Below are positions 39,971 to 48,674 of a DNA stretch of 64,000 nucleotides, one piece after another. The DNA comes from an uncultured Ruminococcus sp. (lineage in GTDB: Bacteria; Bacillota; Clostridia; Oscillospirales; Acutalibacteraceae): assembly GCA_934476515.1 (NCBI GenBank), contig CAKSNZ010000007.1:14082-78081 (forward strand), given 5' to 3'. Every line of letters starts with the position of its first letter. The first letter of the stretch is position 1. The position numbers and the translations under genes were made by a program. The notes beneath the pieces were generated by a model. The model worked only from the letters and a program-made list of their open reading frames with translations. It ran no database searches and had not been told where the DNA came from.

Positions 39971-40675
39971 TCAATCATCCTTTAAATAAAAAATACTACC
40001 TGTCAGTTCACTTTCGGCAAGTGAAATACAATCATTATCTGCAACTATAATATGGTCAATTAAATGTGAACCTATTAAGTCAAGGGTAGTAATTAAATTT
40101 TTTGTGATAATTATATCTTCCTTTGATGGAAAAGCCACACCACTTGGGTGATTATGGGCAACTACTGCTGTATGAGCGTTATAATTCATAACAAGTTCAA
40201 CAATTTTACGAACAGGCATTTCTGAACTTGTGAAAGAACCTCTTGCTACACTGCCAAAGAAAAGTTCTTTGCCCTTTGAATCCATCAACAATAAATATAC
40301 TTCTTCAGAATCCTTGCCAATATACTTAGGTAAAAAATAATCACCTAAATGTTCCAAATCAATAATCTTATCGGCATTGTTATGTTTATCGCTAATGTAA
40401 ATACGAGTAAACTCAGGAATCATCTTGATAAGTATTGCAGTATGCTCACTTACTCCACACTCCATAATAGTGTTGATTGGAGAGTCACAAAGAGCAGAAA
40501 AAGAGCCAAACTTATTTAACAGTTTATGTGCAATACCGTTTGTATCTTTCCTTGGACAAGCATAGTAAAGTAGCATTTCAAGTTGTTCGTGTTGTTCAAA
40601 AATTTCCAAAGTACCGGCATCAAGAAACTTTTTCTTCATTCTGGAACGATGGTTTGCATGTACATTTTCATTCGC
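39971..40675 (-). CDS. radC: RadC/JAB-domain protein
   Basis: 235 residues. An N-terminal helix-hairpin-helix-like region ([20 protein letters not shown]) is followed by a JAMM metalloprotease-like domain with [17 protein letters not shown], the HxHx7-10D metal motif. The historic role in repair is unproven. A longer frame from GTG at 40705 lacks a ribosome site; GGTGA precedes the ATG at 40673-40675. First gene of radC-uvrB-parE-parC. Confidence 0.9.
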   Translation of the reverse strand, partial: ANENVHANHRSRMKKKFLDAGTLEIFEQHEQLEMLLYYACPRKDTNGIAHKLLNKFGSFSALCDSPINTIMECGVSEHTAILIKMIPEFTRIYISDKHNNADKIIDLEHLGDYFLPKYIGKDSEEVYLLLMDSKGKELFFGSVARGSFTSSEMPVRKIVELVMNYNAHTAVVAHNHPSGVAFPSKEDIIITKNLITTLDLIGSHLIDHIIVADNDCISLAESELTGSIFYLKDD

Positions 40676-40723
40676 CATATGAATCACCAAAGCATAATTT
40701 CTCACAATATTCTACATCATAAT

Positions 40724-40753
40724 AATGTATCACAATATATTGTGATAGGTCAA
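40724..40753 (-). promoter_or_regulatory. Promoter with NrdR-box-like palindrome before radC-uvrB-parE-parC
   Basis: Minus-strand TTGACC (40748-40753) and TACATT (40724-40729), 18 bp apart. The whole spacer is the perfect 18 bp palindrome ATCACAATATATTGTGAT (40729-40746). Its core CACAATATATTGTG resembles the NrdR box (ACACWATATATWGTGT-like). A half copy, TCACAATAT, lies at 40702-40710. A protein bound there would block RNA polymerase. Confidence 0.55.
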
Positions 40754-40847
40754 TTATAATTACACAACTGTAATCTTAAATTTATGATTTATTAAATAAT
40801 TTTCTATATTTTATGGGGATTTTTAAGCACATTAAATTAAAAAATAA

Positions 40848-40877
40848 GCCATAAAACCTTATACAAGGAATTATGGC
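40848..40877 (-). terminator. Terminator after the CYTH gene
   Basis: GCCATAA and TTATGGC plus an inner CCTT/AAGG step form an interrupted stem, followed on the minus strand by TTATTTTTTAATT. Confidence 0.7.
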
Positions 40878-40886
40878 ATTTATGAT

Positions 40887-41444
40887 TTATTCACTTATAT
40901 TCATTAGCATTGACAGATATGAAGTATTGATTGTGTCTTTCATTGAGTAACCTAACTTTAGCAATAGGTTTTCTAATACTTCTAATGATTTTTCTTTCTC
41001 AGAATTATTTTCCACTATAATTTCTAATTCCAAATAGTCACCTAATCCTTTAACAGTATCCACACAAGCAGTTATATTGTTGTTTTTTAGGTATTGTCTT
41101 TCCTTTACAAGTGGTGGTACTGACTTAAAGCCTATATTTTCTAAAATTTCCTTAACAATTTTAGAGTCTTTAATTTCAGTTTCAAGTTCTTTTCTTGACA
41201 TAGAAATATTGTCTAGCTTTGCACCTTTATATGTAATCACCGATTTAGTTTCATTTGTAGATTTATTAAGTACATTTCTTATTCTCAAAGCCTCATCAAG
41301 TGAAATAAAATCGTGATGTGATGAAGTAAAGTAAGTGTCGGTTTCTACCACTAAACTTGACTTTGTGAAATTTATATTTTCTAATTTATCAATAATTTCT
41401 TCTTTACCGGAAATTTTTACTTTTAATTCAACTTCAATACTCAT
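40887..41444 (-). CDS. CYTH-domain protein (CyaB/ThTPase-like)
   Basis: 185 residues. The N-terminal EVELKVKI matches the ExExK signature of the CYTH triphosphate-tunnel fold. Further charged motifs (ALRIRNV, KSVITYKGAK, RKELETEI, ACVDTVKGLGDYLELE) line the tunnel. Members hydrolyse thiamine or inorganic triphosphate or act as class IV adenylate cyclases; the activity cannot be decided here. 1 bp after the panE gene. Confidence 0.82.
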   Translation of the reverse strand: MSIEVELKVKISGKEEIIDKLENINFTKSSLVVETDTYFTSSHHDFISLDEALRIRNVLNKSTNETKSVITYKGAKLDNISMSRKELETEIKDSKIVKEILENIGFKSVPPLVKERQYLKNNNITACVDTVKGLGDYLELEIIVENNSEKEKSLEVLENLLLKLGYSMKDTINTSYLSMLMNISE

Positions 41445-41445
41445 A

Positions 41446-42399
41446 TTACTTTGCCCATGTTACTTTGTCTTTGTCACCTGTATAATCAAACTTACCGTCA
41501 TTCTTTTCTTCCAATGCTTTTATCATATGATAGGTAAATTCATTATAAGGTGTTTTAATATTCAGTTCTTTTCCCATACGAATTAATGCACCTGAAAACA
41601 TATCAATCTCTGTATGTCTTTTTGCATCTAAGTCTTGTAATGTGGAATATCTTGCTGAGGCAGGTACTGCACTACCTCTCTTTGATAGTTCTCCTGACTT
41701 ATTAATATCAATCCCCTTTGATGTTGCTATAGTTTCAAGTTCATTTCTTAAACCGTCACTAATAGCTTTCATATGGATACTGTCTTCATAACAACCTACA
41801 CCTGCACCTAAAATCGCTTGTGGTAAATTGTTACACACATTAAGTCTAAACTTTGCCCACATTTCTTCTAATATATAATCTGTATATCTATAGTGAAGTC
41901 CTGTGTTGCTAAATAGTTCTTCAATAGCTTTTACTCTTTCACTATAGTATGGTTCTTCTGTTTCACCAAAAATTATACCTAGTGTGGTTTCAGGATTAAA
42001 GCAGTAACCGTTATTTTCTTTATGAGAAGCAACTTTAATAAATGATTGGATAACATTTTTCTTGCCTATTTCTGCTGAAATAATTTCTTCACTGTCAACA
42101 CCATTCATCAAACTCATAACAACAGTATTTTCATTAACTGCACTTGCAATTGTTTTTACTGCATTTTGTAATGAATTGTACTTTAATGCTACTATTAATA
42201 AATCAATATCCTTTTCTGTTGATGACCACACATTAGGATAATACTTTTCACTATTAATAGTAATACCTTTCTTTAGTCTTTCTGCTCTTTCACCCTCAGC
42301 TATAACACCAAGTTGGATATTATCTTTCTGTGAAAGTCCCCAAATTACATATGAGCCAACTGCTCCTGCACCAAGGACTGCTACTTTCTTTATTTTCAT
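41446..42399 (-). CDS. panE: 2-dehydropantoate 2-reductase family protein
   Basis: 317 residues. It has a Rossmann motif VAVLGAGAVGSYV, an ALKYNSLQNAV segment containing the expected catalytic Lys, and EEMWAKFRLNVCNNLPQAIL with the second catalytic Lys. A substrate-binding SARYSTLQDLDAKRHTEIDMFSG stretch follows. Ketopantoate reductases act in CoA synthesis, but the family contains paralogues, so the substrate is inferred. Confidence 0.82.
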   Translation of the reverse strand: MKIKKVAVLGAGAVGSYVIWGLSQKDNIQLGVIAEGERAERLKKGITINSEKYYPNVWSSTEKDIDLLIVALKYNSLQNAVKTIASAVNENTVVMSLMNGVDSEEIISAEIGKKNVIQSFIKVASHKENNGYCFNPETTLGIIFGETEEPYYSERVKAIEELFSNTGLHYRYTDYILEEMWAKFRLNVCNNLPQAILGAGVGCYEDSIHMKAISDGLRNELETIATSKGIDINKSGELSKRGSAVPASARYSTLQDLDAKRHTEIDMFSGALIRMGKELNIKTPYNEFTYHMIKALEEKNDGKFDYTGDKDKVTWAK

Positions 42400-42473
42400 A
42401 TTTTTTCAACCTTATCTTTAATAAACTAAAATTAGTATAAACTTATTTAATAATATGGTCAATAAAAATTATC

Positions 42474-42502
42474 TGGCAATAAAAAATAAAGTATGATATA
42501 AT
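42474..42502 (+). promoter_or_regulatory. Promoter of tex
   Basis: TGGCAA (42474-42479) and TATAAT (42497-42502), 17 bp apart, 26 bp before the start codon. Confidence 0.55.
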
Positions 42503-42528
42503 AGCCTAGCAAAAGAAAGAAGGTTAAT

Positions 42529-44676
42529 ATGGATTATTCACAAATTTTAGCTAAAGAATTTAACATTAAAGAACAATACGCAACTAATATTATTAGTTTG
42601 CTTGATGAGGGAAATACAATTCCGTTTATTGCAAGATACCGAAAAGAAATGCATGGTTCTATGGATGACCAGTTAATAAGAGAATTTTCTGAAAAATTGG
42701 AGTATCTACGCAACCTTAATAAACGTAGAGAAGAAATTAGAAACCTTATTAATGAACAAGAAAAGTTAACTGATGAAATTTCTGTTTCACTTGATAAGGC
42801 AGTTACACTTAGTGAACTTGAAGATATTTACAGACCATTTAAGCCTAAGAGAAAAACCAGAGCATCTATTGCTAAGGAAAAAGGTCTTGAACCACTTGCT
42901 ATTGAAATACTTTTACAAGATAGCAAATTTAACCCTAATAAATCAGCAGAAAAATATGTAAATGCTGAAAAAGGTGTTGATACAGTTGAAGATGCTATTA
43001 ATGGTGCTAAGGACATTATTGCTGAACAGATTTCCGATAATTCAAAAATTAGAAAGACTATCAGAAAAATGCTAAATAATTATGGCACAGTAGTTTCTGT
43101 TGCAAGTGATAAAGACAAGGACAGTGTTTATAGGTCATACTATGAATACAGTGAACCTGTAAAGAAAATTGCCGACCACAGACTTCTTGCTATTAACAGA
43201 GGTGAGAAAGATGGTTTCTTGAAAGTATCTATTCAATGTGATGATGAAAAGTTTATTGAATATATCAACAATGAAACTATCAACTACAAAAATGACTTAT
43301 GCAGTGACATTATCAAAGAAGCTGGTGCTGACGCTTATCAGCGACTTATTTTCCCATCTATTGAGAGGGAAATTCGTTCTGCTTTAACTGAAAATGCTTG
43401 TGAAAACTCAATGAAGGTTTTTGCAATTAATTTAAAGCAGTTACTAATGCAACCACCTGTTAAAGGTAAAACTGTACTTGGACTTGACCCTGGTTACAGA
43501 ACAGGTTGTAAAGTTGCAGTTGTTGATGAAACAGGTAAGGTACTTGACACAACAGTTATCTACCCTACTCACGGTGAAATTAAGGTTAAGCAATCTAAGG
43601 AAAAGATTATTCAGTTAATTAATAAATATGATGTAGATATTATTTCTATCGGTAACGGTACTGCAAGTAAAGAAACTGAAATGTTTGCAGTTGATGTTAT
43701 TAAGGACTGTGGCAAAGATGTTAAGTATATGGTAGTTAGTGAGGCCGGTGCATCGGTTTATTCTGCATCTAAACTTGCTGCTAAAGAACTTCCTGAACTT
43801 GACCTTACACTAAGAAGTGCCGTTTCTATTGCAAGAAGAATTCAAGATCCACTTGCTGAACTGGTAAAAATTGAGCCTAAGGCAATTGGTGTTGGTCAAT
43901 ATCAACATGATATGCCACAAAAAAGACTTGCTGAAACACTTGACGGTGTTGTTGAAAACTGTGTTAACTCAGTAGGTGCTGACCTAAATACTGCTTCACC
44001 TGCATTACTTTCTAGAGTTGCCGGTCTTAATGCTACTGTATGCAACAACATTGTAAAATACAGAGAAGAAAACGGTGCATTCTCTTCAAGAAGTGAACTA
44101 AAGAAAGTACCTAAACTTGGTCCTAAGGCATTTGAGCAATGTGCCGGTTTCCTTAGAGTTGCTGAAAGTAAAAATCCATTTGACAACACAGGTGTTCACC
44201 CTGAAAGTTATAGTAATGCAAAAGAACTGCTAAAGACACTTGACTACAGTGACAAAGATATTAAATCCGGTGACTACTCTGATTTATCAGCTAGAGTAAT
44301 GAACTTTGGCAGTAAGAAACTTGCTGACATTGTTGAAATCGGATTACCTACACTTGACGATATTGTAAAGGAACTTTCTAAACCCGGACGTGACCCTAGA
44401 GATGAACTTCCTGCACCTATGCTAAGAAGTGATGTACTTGACATTAAGGACTTAAAGGAAGGTATGGAACTTAAGGGTACTGTAAGAAATGTAATTGACT
44501 TTGGTGCATTTATTGACATTGGTGTGCATCAAGACGGACTTGTACATATTTCTCAAATCTGTGATAAGTACATTAAGCATCCATCAGAGGTGCTAAAAGT
44601 CGGTGACATTGTAAAAGTAAAAATTCTTTCTGTTGAACCTGAAAAGAATAGAATTGCTTTAACTATGAAGTTTTGA
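42529..44676 (+). CDS. tex: Tex-family RNA-binding transcription accessory protein
   Basis: 715 residues, the usual size. It has an N-terminal Tex domain (NTIPFIARYRKEMHGSMDD), a YqgF-like region (TVLGLDPGYRTGCKVAVVD), HhH motifs (VNSVGADLNTASPALLSRVAG), and a C-terminal S1 domain (LKGTVRNVIDFGAFIDIGVH). A conserved, nonessential RNA-binding protein linked to transcription. Monocistronic. Confidence 0.95.
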   Translation: MDYSQILAKEFNIKEQYATNIISLLDEGNTIPFIARYRKEMHGSMDDQLIREFSEKLEYLRNLNKRREEIRNLINEQEKLTDEISVSLDKAVTLSELEDIYRPFKPKRKTRASIAKEKGLEPLAIEILLQDSKFNPNKSAEKYVNAEKGVDTVEDAINGAKDIIAEQISDNSKIRKTIRKMLNNYGTVVSVASDKDKDSVYRSYYEYSEPVKKIADHRLLAINRGEKDGFLKVSIQCDDEKFIEYINNETINYKNDLCSDIIKEAGADAYQRLIFPSIEREIRSALTENACENSMKVFAINLKQLLMQPPVKGKTVLGLDPGYRTGCKVAVVDETGKVLDTTVIYPTHGEIKVKQSKEKIIQLINKYDVDIISIGNGTASKETEMFAVDVIKDCGKDVKYMVVSEAGASVYSASKLAAKELPELDLTLRSAVSIARRIQDPLAELVKIEPKAIGVGQYQHDMPQKRLAETLDGVVENCVNSVGADLNTASPALLSRVAGLNATVCNNIVKYREENGAFSSRSELKKVPKLGPKAFEQCAGFLRVAESKNPFDNTGVHPESYSNAKELLKTLDYSDKDIKSGDYSDLSARVMNFGSKKLADIVEIGLPTLDDIVKELSKPGRDPRDELPAPMLRSDVLDIKDLKEGMELKGTVRNVIDFGAFIDIGVHQDGLVHISQICDKYIKHPSEVLKVGDIVKVKILSVEPEKNRIALTMKF

Positions 44677-44854
44677 TTTTGGTTATTTAATTTTGACTGC
44701 GTTTGAAGATAATGTGTAACACAAATTAGGATTTTTCAATTCTGATTGTGCGTAAAGGTTAGTTTTATAAATTTGGGTTTGTCTTTTTAATTTTGATTGT
44801 GGTTAAAGGCAAATTTGTAGTGAGAATATATACCATAAAATCATATGAAACTAT

Positions 44855-45025
44855 GACTCACAGGTGTAGGGGACATCATTGATGTCCCGTTTGAAAATTA
44901 ACCTTTCTATTTGTATTTTGTCCTATGTAGATATTATAAATTTATAGTCTGCAAATAGGACAATAATCCCATAGGTATCACACTTTTTAACGGGCGAACA
45001 ATGTTCGCCCCTACGACTGTGAGCC
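44855..45025. repeat. MITE-like palindromic element with long terminal inverted repeats
   Basis: About 171 bp, no coding capacity. The ends are imperfect inverted repeats of about 40 bp (GACTCACAG...GTAGGGG inward, matched by CCCCTAC...CTGTGAGCC at the far end). Each end carries its own palindrome, GGGACAT-CATTG-ATGTCCC at 44870-44888 and GGGCGAA-CAATG-TTCGCCC at 44992-45010. An inner pair, TTGTCCTAT (44918-44926) and ATAGGACAA (44955-44963), folds inside. A related palindrome lies at 9517-9535. The flanks 44677-44854 and 45026-45110 hold only AT-rich sequence. Confidence 0.6.
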
Positions 45026-45147
45026 AAAATTTTGCTATAATTCACACCTACGAACCCTAATTTGCAAAAGTGATTAATCTTAGTCCACTGACAAAATTGA
45101 AAAATTTAGCATTGCAATATATTATTTTATTATGTTAAAATATATCT

Positions 45148-45282
45148 ATGTAGTAGACTATTTTATAGTCATTCATTTGAAAAACTCCTTTTGATTTATT
45201 ACAGTTGTCAGACATTATTCAAAGGTAATTTTTTATACAAAAAATAACGGTGTAAATTCTTATGAGTTTACACCGTTTTATT
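45148..45282 (+). ncRNA. Possible small orphan transcript
   Basis: A promoter-like pair, TTGCAA (45112-45117) and TAAAAT (45136-45141), is 18 bp apart. It is followed about 100 nt later by a clear terminator, arms AACGGTGTAAA (45246-45256) and TTTACACCGTT (45267-45277) with a T-rich tail. No open frame of note lies between. I recognise no RNA family. The terminator is firm; the transcript is inference. Confidence 0.3.
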
Positions 45283-45420
45283 TTGTTTCGATTAATTTAT
45301 TACAATATTCATAAGGTATTATAGATAAGGAAAATTTAAATTTCTTGGAGACAATATATTTTTACTTATTTATGTTATAATGATAGTTAACAATAAAAAC
45401 TAAAATACATTGAGGAGAAA

Positions 45421-45798
45421 ATGAAAGAGATAGATTTAACTGATGGTTCTATATTCAAAAGGTTGATAAAATTTTCTTTACCTATGATTGTGGGGAATTT
45501 TCTTCAACAAATATACAACCTTGCAGACACATTGATTGTGGGAAAATACATAGGTGCAAATGCCTTAGCACTGGTTGGTTCGGTATATTATTCTTATGGT
45601 ATGGGTACTTTAGAGGAATTAACAAACCACATATTTCTCTGATTCTTACAATTATTTTTCTTGGCACAAGGGTAGTGCTTTCTTATGCATTAGCACCAAC
45701 TACACCACTTGGCGTAATTGCAATTTGGCTATCTATTTCTATCGGTTGGGTTCTTGCTGATGTTGTGGGATATTTATACTACAAAAAATCTCATTAAA
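45421..45798 (+). pseudogene. MATE-family multidrug exporter with large internal deletion
   Basis: The first 53 or so codons (FSLPMIVGNFLQQIYNLADTLIVGKY...) are the N-terminus of a MATE transporter. The frame then jumps into an out-of-frame stretch that, read in another frame, gives the C-terminal end (ISLILTIIFLGTRVVLSYAL ... GWVLADVVGYLYYKKSH). Ten or so central helices are missing, so the gene cannot work. Start, ribosome site (GAGGAG), a TATAAT box near 45374 and terminator persist. Confidence 0.85.
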
Positions 45799-45803
45799 AG
45801 ATT

Positions 45804-45832
45804 AAGAAACTGCTAAAATCTAGCAGTTTCTT
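45804..45832 (+). terminator. Terminator after the MATE remnant
   Basis: Arms AAGAAACTGCTA and TAGCAGTTTCTT with a 5-base loop, then TTTTG. It may also serve the converging minus-strand genes. Confidence 0.8.
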
Positions 45833-45879
45833 TTGTTATGTAATAATATTATTTAATTAGATAATGCCGATTAACCTAT

Positions 45880-45987
45880 CTATTTGTTAACAACTTTACC
45901 GTTACTATCTACTTCTTTAGGGAAAGAAGTACATACTTTCCACTGGGCATCGATATTGAAATCGGTGTCATAACCGATGCCCTTATA
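45880..45987 (-). pseudogene. Detached gene-end fragment, copy 3 (subtilase C-terminus-like)
   Basis: An open but start-less frame reading YKGIGYDT...DAQWKVCTSFPKEVDS...VVNK and ending in TAG. The last residues closely match the true C-terminus of the subtilase at 49778-49870 (GYDT...VWKVCTSFPKEVDSNGN...). Here no secreted-protein gene follows, unlike the other two copies. See the fragments at 47249 and 48512. Confidence 0.7.
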
Positions 45988-46016
45988 TGTGTACTAAAGC
46001 CAATTTGACAAGGGAA

Positions 46017-47234
46017 TTAGCCTATTTTTACAAATTTAAAGCCGTTTTTCTTAGCGTATTTTTCACCGGCAGAACCTTTATAACCACGGATTGTAAAGCC
46101 TTTTACTTTACTAATACGACCGTCATATTCACTTTCTATGTAACCTAAAGCTCTTTCACCAATTTTTTTTACAGTTTTAGGAATTGTAACTTTCTTAAGT
46201 TTTTCACAACTTATAAATTCTTCATTCGTTAATGTTTTCACATTACTTGGGATACTGATACTAGAAAGATTGTAACAATTTCTAAAAACACCATATCCAC
46301 TAACCTTAGGAACTTTTAAAGTTTTTATTTTAGTAAGATATGAAAAAGCCTCATCACCAATTTTTAAGTTTTTGTTGGCATTGATAGTTAGTTTAGTAAC
46401 AGAAGTACACTCACGAAAAGCCCATTCACCTATACCGGTAACATTCTTCGGTATTTTAATTAAAGATAACTTGTAGCAGTTAATGAATGCATCATTTCCA
46501 ATTTTCTTTATATTTTTTCCAAGGGTAACTGTTCTTAGGTATTTACTCCATTTAAAACCTCCGTTATGTACAAATTTAACACTATTAGGAATAGTAAATT
46601 TTGCTGATTTCTTTCCACCGGGATAAACTATAAGCTTTGTTTTCTTTTTATTGTAAAGAACACCGTCTTTGCTACTAAAATATTTATTATTTCTAGAAAC
46701 CTTGATTTCTTCCAATGGTACAAATAAATGAAAACCTCCTTCATTTTTGATTGTCTTTACTCCTCTTCCAATGGTCAAAGATTTTAATTCCATTGGAAAA
46801 GCTGATGCAGATAACTTCGTAATCTGTGGTGGTACAGTGTATGACTTAATTCCACTGCAATGTCTAAGAAATAATACAGGAATTTCTGTAACATACTTAC
46901 CAAATGTAACTTTTTTAATTTTTCTTGCACCATTTAAAGCATATTGTTCAAGTTTTTTTATACTATCAGGAAAAGATACCGAGGTTACTTCTCTGTTGTA
47001 ATAAAATAAATTCTCGCCTACTCTAGTTACAGTATAATTGTCAAGTTTTGAAGGAATAACTACATCCAATCCTTCACCAATATATCTTGTGATTTTGATA
47101 TTTTTATCATTAAGTTTTACATACTGAAAATCACCAGAAGTATATACAGTCTCTTCTGCACTAACTGTTGGTACTATAGATACTACAGAAACTGCCATTA
47201 TCAATGTTAACAACAATGCTAATAATTTTTTCAT
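46017..47234 (-). CDS. Secreted BspA-like leucine-rich repeat protein
   Basis: 405 residues. The signal peptide MKKLLALLLTLIMAVSVVSI...VSA is followed by about ten LRR_5 (BspA/TpLRR) repeats such as VTSVSFPDSIKKLEQYALNG, NCYKLSLIKIPKNVTGIGEW and CEKLKKVTIPKTVKKIGE. It ends in KGYKGSAGEKYAKKNGFKFV-type sequence. Such proteins bind host or matrix ligands on the cell surface; no anchor motif is seen. The first 27 residues are nearly identical to those of the next two genes upstream, while the rest is unrelated. Confidence 0.85.
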   Translation of the reverse strand: MKKLLALLLTLIMAVSVVSIVPTVSAEETVYTSGDFQYVKLNDKNIKITRYIGEGLDVVIPSKLDNYTVTRVGENLFYYNREVTSVSFPDSIKKLEQYALNGARKIKKVTFGKYVTEIPVLFLRHCSGIKSYTVPPQITKLSASAFPMELKSLTIGRGVKTIKNEGGFHLFVPLEEIKVSRNNKYFSSKDGVLYNKKKTKLIVYPGGKKSAKFTIPNSVKFVHNGGFKWSKYLRTVTLGKNIKKIGNDAFINCYKLSLIKIPKNVTGIGEWAFRECTSVTKLTINANKNLKIGDEAFSYLTKIKTLKVPKVSGYGVFRNCYNLSSISIPSNVKTLTNEEFISCEKLKKVTIPKTVKKIGERALGYIESEYDGRISKVKGFTIRGYKGSAGEKYAKKNGFKFVKIG

Positions 47235-47248
47235 AAAATAAACCTCCT

Positions 47249-47356
47249 CTATTTTTTAACAACATTACCGTTTTCGTCAACTTTTTTAGGGAAAGAAGTA
47301 CATGCTTTCCACTGGGCATCGGTTTTGAAACCGGTGTCATAACCGATGCCCTTATA
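47249..47356 (-). pseudogene. Detached gene-end fragment, copy 2
   Basis: Start-less frame YKGIGYDTGFKTDAQWKACT...VDENGNVVKK ending in TAG, placed 14 bp before the start of the LRR gene so that its stop overlaps the AGGAGG ribosome site. Nearly the same as copies 1 and 3. The first part of the matching sequence (to about 47400) is in another frame. Confidence 0.7.
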
Positions 47357-47411
47357 TGTATGCTAAAGCTAATTTGACTAAGGAAATTAACTTTAGTTCC
47401 ACAGGGTACGA

Positions 47412-48497
47412 CTATTGTTTACTTGAATAGTCGTACTTAATTTTTACTGCTTTTACATCTGACCAAGGACTATACTGAGGATAATAATAACTAGCAAAAG
47501 TTATTTGTGGATATTTTACATTTCTACTATTATAAGGTTCAACATCATAAGTTACACCATGGGTTTTTAATCTACATCTAAAATAATATGTTTTTCCTTT
47601 TTTCAAACTTGTCAAATACTCATATGAAGTAAAAGTTTTATATTTCTTAAATTTTGTTGTTTCACTATATTGAACAATAAATTTTTCTTTTGCTCCCTCA
47701 TACAGAACATTATCATAATAAGCAGTAACACCATATTTTCCTTGTGTTACTACAACTTTAGGCTTTGATGGTTTAATCTCATAGTAAATATAGGCAATAC
47801 CATAAAACTTTCCTTTACCTTGAATAATTGCACACGCAAGACCAGGATTAATATTATTCAAATATTTAACTGAATAATCCCTATTAAGTTTTAAAACCTG
47901 TTTCCCTCTCTTTATGGAAAACTTTAGATTTCTTTCCTTACCATTGAATACCATATATGCATATTTACTACTTTTATCTTTCTTTTTAAAATCATATTTA
48001 AAACCATATGTAGTTAAATATTGCACATCTCCATAGATTTTTCCTTTTATTGAATAATCAAGCCCACATTGTCTTGCGTAAGACTCTGCCCTTGAACCAC
48101 CATCACATACAATCAATGAATTAAAATCATAAGTTACATTATACATACTAGCGTTATGTTTTACATAACCATACAAACCTTTAATATATGTTATTGTCAT
48201 TGGTATTTTGATTTTTCTGAACTGATAACCCCATCCTTTATCCTCTAACACTAACTTTTTTACTATGTGTCCGTTAAGTTTAGATGGTATTTTCCAATAT
48301 TTAACTGCATACTCATGGTTATTACTTTCGTAAGTTGGACCATAATAATTTATTACTGTCGCATAACCCTTTTTATCTAATGTATAGTAACAATTATCAC
48401 TTTTATATACTTTAGATTTTGCACTAACTGTTGGTACTATAGACACTACAGAAACTGCCATTACCAATGTTAACAACAATGCTAATAATTTTTTCAT
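47412..48497 (-). CDS. Secreted protein with cadherin/MBG-like and FN3-like domains, paralogue B
   Basis: 361 residues with the shared signal peptide MKKLLALLLTLVMAVSVVSI...VSA. The middle holds KRGKQVLKLNRDYSVKYLNN and GLACAIIQGKGKFYGIAYI, a pattern seen in bacterial Ig-like surface modules. The C-terminal part (KKGKTYYFRCRLK ... SPWSDVKAVKIKYD) resembles a fibronectin type III fold. Related to the gene at 48675 along its whole length, with identical C-terminal residues. Ligand unknown. Confidence 0.7.
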   Translation of the reverse strand: MKKLLALLLTLVMAVSVVSIVPTVSAKSKVYKSDNCYYTLDKKGYATVINYYGPTYESNNHEYAVKYWKIPSKLNGHIVKKLVLEDKGWGYQFRKIKIPMTITYIKGLYGYVKHNASMYNVTYDFNSLIVCDGGSRAESYARQCGLDYSIKGKIYGDVQYLTTYGFKYDFKKKDKSSKYAYMVFNGKERNLKFSIKRGKQVLKLNRDYSVKYLNNINPGLACAIIQGKGKFYGIAYIYYEIKPSKPKVVVTQGKYGVTAYYDNVLYEGAKEKFIVQYSETTKFKKYKTFTSYEYLTSLKKGKTYYFRCRLKTHGVTYDVEPYNSRNVKYPQITFASYYYPQYSPWSDVKAVKIKYDYSSKQ

Positions 48498-48511
48498 AAA
48501 ATCGACCTCCT

Positions 48512-48625
48512 CTATTTGTTAACAATATTACCGTTTTCGTCAACTTTCTTAGGGAAAGAAGTACATACTTTCCACTGGGCATCGGTTTTGAAACCGATGT
48601 CATAACCGATGCCCTTATATGTGTA
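48512..48625 (-). pseudogene. Detached gene-end fragment, copy 1
   Basis: Start-less frame YTYKGIGYDIGFKTDAQWKV...VDENGNIVNK ending in TAG, 14 bp before the start of paralogue B. It mirrors the true end of the subtilase gene, which has the same position before paralogue A. Confidence 0.7.
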
Positions 48626-48674
48626 CTAAAGCTAATTTGACTAAGCAAATTAACTTTAGTTCCATAGGGTACGA

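Noticed and set aside
48424..48648. 74-codon frame across the detached fragment and the start of paralogue B
   Set aside because: It reads the repeat block in a different frame from the conserved one and runs into the signal-peptide codons out of frame.
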